64,000 bases of DNA from Symsagittifera roscoffensis (lineage: Eukaryota > Xenacoelomorpha > Acoela > Convolutidae): assembly GCF_963678635.1 (NCBI RefSeq), contig NC_087070.1, forward strand, positions 55,220,617 through 55,284,616. The letters run 5' to 3'. The translations under genes and the position numbers were made by a program. The first letter of the stretch is position 1; each line of letters starts with the position of its first letter. Of the stretch, positions 55,171 to 64,000 are shown piece by piece. Below the pieces are notes generated by a model that made no database searches, was not told the DNA's origin, and saw only the letters and a list, made by a program, of their open reading frames with translations.

Positions 55171-57949
55171 GGGGAGGGGGTCGAATGTCGCTTTACCAAA
55201 ATGGCATAAACATGATCAATTTCAAAAAGTGATTGGAAGCCGTAATTAATCCGAAAATCTCGCATTTCTAGGAAATATTTTTATTTAAATTATGTACAAT
55301 TTAATCCATTATATTCCATTATAAGGGATTTCAATTGATTATAATTGATTTGACTATTTTAAAAAGTAGATTATAATGGATTATACTCGATTGCAAAGTG
55401 GTCCCAAAGTGTAACTAAATGTGATCAAAACGGCAACACTCTTGACCACGATCTTTGATTATAATCATTTATTATGCATTGAATCTCATTGCGGGTTGTG
55501 CAAAACTTTTATATTTCATTAATCCATAGCGTTGGGGGCTAAACCTATAGCTGAAGCAGACTGCTTAATCCACTCATTGCGCTGAACATTTTCCCATTTT
55601 TTTCGAATACTTTTTTCTTCAAAAAATGGAAGTTATTTGGCAAAATGTCAGTACCTTACAGGGAAGTCATGTTTTTCCATGATTTGCAAATTCATTCAAA
55701 ACTTTGATGACCTGGAAATAAACGGCAAGTAAGCATAACTCTCATAAAAAAACGACAGTAGTGTTAGAATTAGGTAACGAGGAAGGTTCTCCTAATAAGA
55801 AATATTACTCACGGTTTGTCAACAAAAACTTATCAATTGTAAAAACAGAAGAGAGTAAATTAGCGACAAGCAATGATTAACCCGCACAATATCGATAGTA
55901 ACGAATACAGGCGCAGCCGAACAACTTGTCGGTGATAAGTTAACAGACAGAAAAAACAAGACTGCTCATATCAGAGAAAGGCCCTGAAACTTACGACAGT
56001 CTTTGAATGTCTATGGAGCAATGTTTCTTTAAAAAAATGATGAAATAAAAGGCTATACTAAATACAAAGCCATATTAAAGACAAAGGGACAGATTTATGT
56101 CTTGGTAAAAAAGTTCTGGCAAACAGCTTGCTTCAAGGAATTCGCAACGGTTTCTAAGAGGGACTATATTTTTGCTTACGCGCTGATAGCGCAAAATAAA
56201 TTGTGCGGTAATTGTACCAAACTGACCACATTGGCAATCTTCAAACTCTCAACTTTACATAAAGTGATCACAGGCAAAAATAATATTTTTTGATCTTGAG
56301 CATAAACAACAATAACGTTCGGCTGATATAAAAATTAACGTCAGAGGCTTCTAATTTAAAAAGTCAAAGCTTATCCGCAGAAAAAAAAACCACCCGAGCA
56401 CAAACGTTCAGTCACTTTCTTGGAAAGCCGGATCGATTGGAAGGTATTAAATCAGCTGCAAAGTGCCAGTTAAATAAATTTTTATTTAATGTACTTATTA
56501 AAACCTAAAACCTGGTTCAAGAAATCAGACCAATAAAAAACTGAAATTAATTAACCGAAACATTTATGGCTAAACATTTTAAACTAAAAATCTTGAGTCC
56601 ATTATGAGGCCAAACTGTGCACCGGATAGGCGCACAATTAGCGGTCTGTATGTTTTCTTAGATTCCAGAGACAATTCTTTGAAAATGTTCCAAAACATAA
56701 GTGGATTACACTTCAAAACTTCCCTGGATTCCGGTACAATTTTTCTAACGCTATTTTGTCGGCATATAAGTTTTGATCAAGATTCCGCGAGAAACAAATA
56801 TAGCCAGCTGTTCCGGAAACAGCGAGCGAAGTCGGCAAAAGTAAACGAATTCCGATGTATTATGCTGATTCCGCTGACAATTTAATGATTCCGCTTACAA
56901 AATGGGGATTCCGCTTACAATTTACGGATTTTACTTACAGTTGCGGTTTCCATCACAGCTTTTTATTCACTAAACACGTATGTTCTTGTTTGCTAGTGGA
57001 TTCTACAAACTTAACTGTTCCGGTTTCCGCAAAACTGCCTGTTTTTAGAGTGATTTTGAGCAATACAGTGTTTTTGTTTTTTGTTTGTGGAACCAAAAAC
57101 AGCAACGAGTTTTATTGAAAGGTAGCAAGGTTGCGGATTCCGCCGCAAATCTGATATTTACCTGTTGCGGAATCTGCTTGCAATTCACAAGTTGCTCGTA
57201 ACTTCTAATTTCATGTTTAGGGAAAAACTTGAATTGAAAAACGCCTATTCGATTGCCGTCTAATTTTCTGGACTCCGAGCGTAAGGAAGCAATCAGTCGC
57301 TACTTCTCAATACTGCGTTTGAAGTTACTGTTTTGATTTGCTAATTGTTTTCTGTCTGCTAAGGGCTATAAAACTGACCGATTGAAAAACCAAACCCAAC
57401 CTGAGCGCCAAACAATGGAGGCGGAACAATAAGCAGAATAGGCTAAGAACAGATCCAGGAATAGAAAGACAGAAAAATGTCAATTTTTATGACTTAGTGG
57501 GTAAAAAACTATTAGAATTGTCAACTTTACCAAAAAAAATGAGAAAATAATTCTAATAGATGTTTTTTTTATCAAATAGACCGTTTAAATGATCGTCTGT
57601 TGTTCTGCACTTAGTACTTACTGTTTATAAGTTGTTCTGTTTTTGACTGATCACCAATACAATCTTATCAAGAAACGCAAAAAAAAACAAGTTCGTTTTA
57701 TTGAATGAAGCAGAGTGTATAATTTCAAATTTTTTTTCTCCAAACCCAGCAGCCAACTTCAGGTGTGTTTTAGTGGTGGCTACATTGGTGGCTGCAGGAC
57801 TTGTCTCCGAATTGCATGCTCATATGAAAGAAGTTAGTATTTTGTTGAACACTCAACTTAAACGCTCAACTTAAAAATAGTTATACATTGAACCTAAAGA
57901 GAAAATTAAGAAATTTAGCAAAATTAAGACAACTACCCAGGTCGAGGTG

Positions 57950-58200
57950 TTCAATTCATGTTTTGATTTTCTCGACCAAAAATAGTTATGTTTCAACCGT
58001 CTCGACCAAGTTCCGGTATGTTTCGGCTTTCTCGTCCAAATTTTGGCATGTTTTCAATTTTCTCGACCAAATTTTGGTATATATTTGACTTTCTCGATCG
58101 AATTTTTTTTTAAAATTTTCGTTCGGCCTCGTTTAAATTTCTTTTGACTTTCTCGACCAAAAAGGCTATGTTTCGACTCTCTCGACTTTCTCGACGAAAA
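57950..58200 (+). repeat. 30-bp minisatellite
   Basis: CTCGACC or variants at 57971, 58001, 58031, 58062, 58093 and 58152, spacing 30-31. Units of the type TTTCTCGACCAAATTTTGGTATG. Confidence 0.85.
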
Positions 58201-58932
58201 AAAAAGTTTCATATGAATATGTGATCCAATAAACAATTGATTCAAGCGGTGTGACTAACTATGTGATGATTTAAGATTATGCCGATTTCGTTTTATGCTT
58301 CGGAGATGACCTAACATATCGAGTTTCATATCTTTAAAACTTGAAAAGGGTTTAAGTTTTTGACGCCTTAAAACTTGAATAAAATGGTTTCTTATCAGTA
58401 GAAGAAAGACGAAATTAATAATTATGTAGTATATGTCTGCTTACTCACGATTATGAATACGCAGTACAGACAGCACTCCGTTAAAAAAATAAAGAATCAA
58501 AAACGAACGTTACAAATGTTTTCGCACATTTGTGAATCATCAGGTTTAAACCAAATAAAAAGTTACAAAATTATGATCGCTCATAAAAATATCTGAAAGC
58601 ATTTGAAGTTAACAAACAAAGAAATCAACCAAACATGATTTAACCAACTTAAACTTCGAGCCAAACTCACATGATGACTTTATTATCTAACTTTAGGTTC
58701 ATAGACATTCAATTAAAATTATTGAAACTTCAATTAACAATTTGATTTGTCGCAGATATTTATCTTAATTTTGGCCAAAATACTAGTTTCTGTTATAAAT
58801 TTCAGTGTAAATTTTCTACTCCTGAGCTCATTGCTCGTCTTTTTTCTCGGTCTCTCCTTCCGTATATTAAGTGCTTCTGAAAAACTGCGCAAGATTTGAA
58901 CGGTTTTTTGAGCAGTTTATGTGCTCGATTAG

Positions 58933-58952
58933 CCTAACCCTAACCCTAACCC
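58933..58952 (+). repeat. Interstitial telomere-like repeat
   Basis: CCTAACCCTAACCCTAACCC, just over three units of CCCTAA. It is flanked by unique sequence, so this is not a chromosome end. Confidence 0.8.
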
Positions 58953-59367
58953 AAGAAAAAAAACTCGTTAGTAACATACCACATTAGTTGTAAAAATGAT
59001 CACAATTAAGCTAGTAACAATAAGAAAGCTTTGCGACTACGAAAACCCCGCAGCAGAAATTATTTTGCTTATTTTCGGTCTCACAAGGGACCATTGTGGC
59101 TTTACATGGGTTGTGAGCACAGAAGTTAGTCGCGAATAGACTTTGTTAGGCAGTGATTGGCTTTTGTTTTTGTATCGTCCGTATTTTACCGGTAGGTCCT
59201 GTCACTCCGTTAATTTATGTGCACGTCTGCTACTTCAAGGCATCTCACGATGAAAGGATCGGCTATTAGCTATCCACTACCAAAGAGCTGTACCGCTAGT
59301 TCATTAGGTGACAACCAAGTTTGATCATTTTAGGTCAAACCATGATCAGTTATGGTATTTTGACTTT

Positions 59368-59775
59368 TGGAACCTGATCTAAACTATATTTTATGATTGG
59401 ATAAATTAAATGTTTTACCAATGTAAAGTATTTAATATTAACCAATCATGATCCATCTAACTAACAACCCACTTATTTGTAAGTGCTGAAGTTACTTGTA
59501 ATTTCAGCACCAGAGAGATTTGAATTTAACTTAGAAATTAGTTGGACTCTCCCGAGCACTTCAGCAGCCGCAATAAACCAGTATACCCTAGATCTATTGA
59601 GCCTAGCAGAGACTAGTTAAACAACCTGAGACTAGATAGTATAAGAGTAAGATTAGGATCGGTATTAGACTAAGAAGTTGCACGAATCTATCCGGCCGAA
59701 AATAAGATAGCGTGACGAGCAGACGGTGTACCCTATCCGAAATTACTCTATGAGTTACACCTAAAACATAACTCA
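59368..59775 (+). mobile_element. LTR E (5' LTR of the right element)
   Basis: 408 bp beginning TGGAACC and ending AACTCA. It is closest to LTR A: both share the TGGAACC start, CAATCATG/ACTCCATC region and the GAGCAGACGGTGTACCCTATC block. The hairpin is at 59483-59510. It is followed by a primer-binding site at 59778. Confidence 0.8.
59483..59510 (+). promoter_or_regulatory. Conserved LTR hairpin (copy E)
   Basis: GTGCTGAAGTTAC and GTAATTTCAGCAC form a 13-bp stem with one G-T wobble. Against copy A, pair 4 changes T-A to C-G and pair 10 changes C-G to T-A, so both sides changed together. Confidence 0.75.
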
Positions 59776-59777
59776 TC

Positions 59778-59789
59778 TGGTGCGACCAT
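59778..59789 (+). promoter_or_regulatory. Primer-binding site of the right element
   Basis: TGGTGCGACCAT two bases after the LTR end. It begins TGG as expected for pairing with the CCA end of a tRNA. Confidence 0.6.
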
Positions 59790-61027
59790 AAGTCTCGAAC
59801 AAGACCTTACTAGATTAGAATTAACCAAAAATAGATTAGAAATTAGACAAAAACATTTACAAAATGTTATACGACAATAATTTAATTGAAATGTCTCTCC
59901 GACTCAATAGATCAGAACCAATATTCCGAACCATAATAGAACTACCCGGAATTGGAAGAAGACCTCGAACCAAAGACAACATACGACAAAGTAGAAACTT
60001 GCCGTATAGTTATATGATAGTTCGGCAAAAGCCAGAACAAACTTTTATATTTCGAATACTACTTGCAATGAATTTAGATTTCCATTTGCAAACATAAAAC
60101 CTTGAAGTTAATCTTCAACATCATTCCAGGCGCTAAACAAAATTAATATTATACAATAACGATTGATAAAAAGATCTAAGATCGTTTTCCTAAAACTCTG
60201 CAGTAATATACAAAACATGTTTGAAAAATATTTATTGGAAAATAAAAATAAAAATTAGTAGCATGACAATAAATGGTTAGTAATCATAAATCATCTTGTT
60301 GTTCCAGCTTCATCACCTAAAACATAACAGCAATCATCAACTCACTAATATCATCAAAACACTAAATCTTTCCTTTACACACATCCAAAACTTTATTAAA
60401 ACTTAAAGTCACTTAATTTAAAATCAGATCATCAAGGCTTATCCTTGGATCTTAAATCATTTTCTACTTAATTAAATTTCAAACTTGATCATCAAGGCTT
60501 ATCCTTGGATCAAACAGAACAACTTTGTTCTCCCCCACCCACTTAATTAGTGTCTAACGACCTCAAACGTCGATTCACTACCCAACCCTTTCTAAAAACC
60601 CAGGACTAATAGAAATTTTTACACAAAACTAATCATTCAAATTAGGATAAACAGTGAAGAACTTCGGTTATTCATCCTTCACTTGACCCCCCCTCTTACC
60701 AGACCCAGGATAAATCTTAGACTTAGTAAGTTTAAAATAGTATCTAACGAACTACTCGCGTTCTAATTATACCTGAACCTTGTGGATCGATTTACTATTC
60801 TCCAACCCTTGAACACAATCACTACCCCTAAGTAAGATTAAGTAAGTTAACACCTTAGCTTATACTAGTCACGAGAAAGTAAAAATCATTCTTCGGAATC
60901 GATATACTTTTCTCTCCAACCCTGAACAAAAAGACCCAGGTTAAGCTAACCAAAAAATCGTAAGAACTAACAGTTTAAGAAAATAGAAATCATTTAACAA
61001 CTTTTTGCATCCGTCATTCTAAACCTT
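59790..61027 (+). other. Leader of the right element
   Basis: About 1.2 kb without a convincing gene (a 77-codon frame at 59864-60097 has no support). GATCATCAAGGCTTATCC at 60427 and 60487 is part of a 25-bp direct repeat whose centre, CAAGG-CTTAT-CCTTG, can form a small hairpin. It may hold packaging signals. Confidence 0.5.
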
Positions 61028-61495
61028 ATGTCATTTAAAAACCTAGGAAATAAACAAACAATCGTATTACACAATTGTGAAATAGATAACAAAAAATACG
61101 ACCTTGTAATCACACCTCATACACAAACAGTTGGATACATTCGCACAAAACGACAAACACTAAAAAGAAAAATAATAACTAAACAAAGACAAATAACACG
61201 AAAAAGATTTTCAAAAAATCGAAACGCATTTTCAGAATCAGAAACCAACAGTTTAGACGAACTTTACAAACTAAAAGAATCAATAGATAAAAATTACCCA
61301 CTTCACGATCAATTATATTTTTCTGACTCAGAAACAACTTCAAATTCATCACAAAGAGGAAAAAGAAGAATAAAAAAACAGTACAAACACAAACCAGTAC
61401 ATCTATACAATTGGAATCAACCAATTCGACACATTAATAATTACATATTAACAGTCATCGAACGGAAAAATGAGTTCAACACACACCCCAGGTGA
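61028..61495 (+). CDS. ORF1 of the right LTR element, basic protein of 155 aa
   Basis: An intact ATG-to-TGA frame. A short N-terminal domain (MSFKNLGNKQTIVLHNCEID...DLVITPHTQTVGY) is followed by a very basic stretch (KRQTLKRKIITKQRQITRKR), an acidic Ser/Glu linker and a second basic patch (RGKRRIKKQYKHK). The gene overlaps the next ORF by 26 nt in the +1 register (next ATG at 61470), so the second protein could come from frameshifting or reinitiation. No family is recognised. Charge suggests RNA or membrane binding, perhaps matrix-like. Codons are A-rich, like the Gag that follows. Confidence 0.65.
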   Translation: MSFKNLGNKQTIVLHNCEIDNKKYDLVITPHTQTVGYIRTKRQTLKRKIITKQRQITRKRFSKNRNAFSESETNSLDELYKLKESIDKNYPLHDQLYFSDSETTSNSSQRGKRRIKKQYKHKPVHLYNWNQPIRHINNYILTVIERKNEFNTHPR

Positions 61496-64000
61496 CGAAA
61501 CTCCAGATGATGATGAAATCTTTCCTTTTATAGTAGATGCAGATACTGATAGAGGACAACACATATTTTGTCAAAATTTACTCGTAAATTTATTTGAACC
61601 CGGAATAAGTCCATGTAAAACAGAGTTCCCCGATGTAAAAATCAAAAGACAAATCATAGATCACTATCTAAAAGATATATGCAACATAACACAACAGTAT
61701 GGAATCTACTCTATAGAATTCACCTCCCCAAACCATAATAATAGAACATATACTATTCAAACAGACGATCTTGATTTAGAATTTTCAAAAGTTTTTTCAG
61801 AATATATAAAAAGCATCCAATACCATAACTCACAAAGAGCAAACTCCATATTCACCAATGAAGTTTTCGCAATAATATATAGTTATATTTCGATATTAGA
61901 AAATGAAATCCCAATAACAAATGTCTCACCGACAGAAACATCTAAACATTTAAGAGTACGACATGAAATCACACTACTCTCTAGTTATTTAAACATCATT
62001 AAAGAAAATTTCACGAAAGACGACGTTTCACAACATACCAAACACGATTTACAAAAAATTTTGGCATGGTTCATAATAGATTATTTCACACACAATATCG
62101 ATTTAATTGCACAAGCAAGAAAAAATTTTAGACCCCAAAACTCGAACGATGATACCGCTATCACAGAACAATCAGATTATGTTTGGGACCCCGAATGGTC
62201 TCACCCCGCATTTATAAGCTTTCCACAATCAATCTCAAGTCAAGCAATAGGTACAATATCTTACATAAGAGATTATGTAAGAGTAATACCATTAACAATT
62301 GATGCAACACCATTAAACTATAATACATTTTTACCCGATACACAGAATAATAGTTTAAACTCTACAGTTATACACAATGAAAACCTCAATGGAACTAGGA
62401 ATCTTACTCAACAAGATATCCAGACACCATCACACTTCATAAATGAAGAAATTGTACACACAACAACTACACAACAAAGTATTTCACCAATACGCCCAAA
62501 TTTAACAACACCAAGAAATACAAATCCTTCACAAACACAGGTAACCTTACAATCAACCGTTAAACCTTCGGTTGCTCCAAAATATTCCCATATGGATTAC
62601 CAAACATACAGACCCATGACAATACCATCAAAAACACGCAAAACATTCACTAGAAACAACTTTGCAGACCATAATTATAATTATACACATCCATCAAAAA
62701 CAAATTATCAACCACAAAGGAATTTTAATCAATATACAAAACCTCGAAACTGGGATAACCCAACGGCCCAATATAATTCCAAAAATTTTCAACCAAATCC
62801 TCCACAGGATCGCAGTGAAAATTACCCATTTTTTCAACAGAATAAAAATAAAAAACAAACATCTTATCAAATGGATTATTTATCCTCAGATGATGATTTC
62901 TTACAACCAGATATATTTGCACAAAATACTCAAGAATATCGTAGACAAGGAATACAGAGAACACGTACAAATCATAGAAATTTTTCTCCACAACCAATAG
63001 ATGCACAACATCAACAACCAATTCAACAACAAAATTTAATTAATACACAATCTTTTCAACCAATTCAACAACAAAATCCAATGACTGCACACTCGTATCA
63101 ACCATCACAAATGCAAAATGAAATACCACTCCCATATTATCTCCAACAACATGAAATAACAAGAAACCAACTTTCAAATTTTTCTCAAATGCCAAATGCA
63201 GCAGAATCATTACAAATGACAATGAATCCATACCTTATGGGTGGATCATCAATAACATCAAACAAACCTTTAATGGTTTTCACAGGAACAGACCCTGAAT
63301 ACTCTGTAGAAGATTATTTAAATGCAGTAACAGCAAACCTGATTTTAAATATTGGACCTGAACCCATTAATACGCCACTACATCAAAATTGGATACATCG
63401 ACGCACAGCGTTAATACAAACAACCTTAGATGGCGCAGCCCAAAAATGGTTTTCAGTACTACCCCTAGAAATAAAATCAAACTGGAAAAGGTTTACACAA
63501 GAATTTTCAAAAATGTTTGACTCCGAAAGAAACAAACAACAACAAAGAGTTTTATGTAATGAAATTCGCAGATTACCAAACGAAACCATCAAGCAAATAG
63601 CAGTACGAATCGAAACACTAGTTCGAAAAGCATATTCATTAAATACACATGACTATAAAAACACAAAGATGACAGAAATCTTAATGATGACCTTAACACC
63701 ACAATTAAGGAAAATAGCAATAAAAAAGAGAGCATCCCATCCTTCTTCAATTCGAGAACCCGATTTAGATTTTCGAAAACTAGTAGACAAATTAGAACAA
63801 GCAGAAATCACGATGAAACTAGAAGAAACGGAAAATCTGAAATTACAATACGTTAACAAAATTGAAACGACTCCCACTAATATTAATAATATACAGGAAT
63901 CAGAAACAGACCTCGTTGAAAAAATCACTGAAATACTCAATATTTACGAAAAGAACCCGAACTTTAAAGGCAAACCATCTTTCAAAAAATGGTGTAATTA
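61470..64000 (+). CDS. gag: Gag (or Gag-Pol start) of the right LTR element, partial
   Basis: Open from the ATG at 61470 to the window end, at least 843 codons, with no stop. Residues 1 to about 270 form a folded-looking N-terminal domain (starts MSSTHTPGDETPDDDE) with no family I recognise. Residues about 285-590 are a Gln/Asn/Pro/Tyr-rich low-complexity linker. Residues about 600-745 match the retrotransposon Gag capsid pattern: FTGTDPEYSVEDYLNAV, LDGAAQKWFSVLP, WKRFTQEFSKMF, then LPNETIKQIAVRIETL. The last visible residues KKWCN could open a zinc knuckle beyond the window. The A-rich, G-poor coding strand resembles retroviral bias. The unusually long N-terminal extension is the notable feature. 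Confidence 0.8.
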   Translation, partial: MSSTHTPGDETPDDDEIFPFIVDADTDRGQHIFCQNLLVNLFEPGISPCKTEFPDVKIKRQIIDHYLKDICNITQQYGIYSIEFTSPNHNNRTYTIQTDDLDLEFSKVFSEYIKSIQYHNSQRANSIFTNEVFAIIYSYISILENEIPITNVSPTETSKHLRVRHEITLLSSYLNIIKENFTKDDVSQHTKHDLQKILAWFIIDYFTHNIDLIAQARKNFRPQNSNDDTAITEQSDYVWDPEWSHPAFISFPQSISSQAIGTISYIRDYVRVIPLTIDATPLNYNTFLPDTQNNSLNSTVIHNENLNGTRNLTQQDIQTPSHFINEEIVHTTTTQQSISPIRPNLTTPRNTNPSQTQVTLQSTVKPSVAPKYSHMDYQTYRPMTIPSKTRKTFTRNNFADHNYNYTHPSKTNYQPQRNFNQYTKPRNWDNPTAQYNSKNFQPNPPQDRSENYPFFQQNKNKKQTSYQMDYLSSDDDFLQPDIFAQNTQEYRRQGIQRTRTNHRNFSPQPIDAQHQQPIQQQNLINTQSFQPIQQQNPMTAHSYQPSQMQNEIPLPYYLQQHEITRNQLSNFSQMPNAAESLQMTMNPYLMGGSSITSNKPLMVFTGTDPEYSVEDYLNAVTANLILNIGPEPINTPLHQNWIHRRTALIQTTLDGAAQKWFSVLPLEIKSNWKRFTQEFSKMFDSERNKQQQRVLCNEIRRLPNETIKQIAVRIETLVRKAYSLNTHDYKNTKMTEILMMTLTPQLRKIAIKKRASHPSSIREPDLDFRKLVDKLEQAEITMKLEETENLKLQYVNKIETTPTNINNIQESETDLVEKITEILNIYEKNPNFKGKPSFKKWCN

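Larger units (their letters stand above)
55171..59367. other. 4.2-kb gene-poor tract with dispersed repeats
   Basis: No supported gene. 55957-56022 matches 6903-6970, and 56601-56700 matches 5848-5940. GATTCCGCTTACAA words recur at 56868, 56888, 56909 and 56929, and variants at about 57130-57190 suggest a decayed minisatellite of about 20 bp. Confidence 0.5.

Noticed and set aside
57888-58088. 66-codon plus-strand frame
   Set aside because: Mostly the 30-bp minisatellite at 57950-58200.
58933-58952. Chromosome end
   Set aside because: Only about three units, with unrelated sequence continuing for 5 kb on the right.

Overview
The window is eukaryotic and almost certainly from an AT-rich invertebrate genome. 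Evidence: a short 68-bp intron with a long T-tract ending TTTTCAG at 9010-9077, eukaryotic mobile elements throughout, many minisatellites, and no bacterial-style gene packing. An interstitial (CCCTAA)n stretch at 58933-58952 fits a TTAGGG-type telomere but does not fix the phylum. I cannot name the species. Nearly all recognisable coding sequence belongs to mobile elements, most of it broken.

Layout. (1) 1-5815: the 3' half of an LTR element on the + strand: a decayed Env-like membrane glycoprotein, a degenerate accessory reading frame, a 1.6-kb untranslated tail and a 3' LTR. (2) 5816-9650: host-like sequence with candidate exons, a 42-bp minisatellite and a perfect 136-bp palindrome. (3) 9651-10045: a second LTR of the same superfamily with a primer-binding site. 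(4) 10336 to about 20230: the left part of a Maverick/Polinton (Mav1) with a full-length but decayed protein-primed DNA polymerase B. (5) 20231-27573: a fragment of a third Maverick polymerase start, a 54-bp repeat carrying CCAAT-box cores, a long gene-poor tract and a large 25-bp minisatellite. (6) 27574-36716: a decayed Ty3/gypsy element (gag, protease, RT, RNase H, integrase) whose pol appears to end in a macrodomain-like module, then a 3' LTR. (7) 37603-55170: a tandem duplicate of 33657-37602, into which a second Maverick (Mav2, 41603-54785) has inserted. Mav2 has terminal inverted repeats and a 6-bp target duplication, and the duplicate copy keeps the empty site. Mav2 carries packaging ATPase, integrase, capsid and protease genes but only the tail of the polymerase. 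(8) 55171-59367: gene-poor repeats. (9) 59368-64000: a 5' LTR, leader, small basic ORF1 and the start of a long intact Gag that runs off the window.

How the parts relate. The five LTRs (5437, 9651, 36326, 40671, 59368) share TG...CA ends, a common 3' half and a hairpin whose stem shows compensatory changes. The order of events can be read: the gypsy element inserted and decayed, a roughly 3.95-kb segment was tandemly duplicated, then Mav2 inserted into the second copy. Mav1 and Mav2 share gene order up to about 20.2 kb and 46.2 kb, and their losses are complementary: Mav1 keeps the polymerase, Mav2 keeps the morphogenesis genes.
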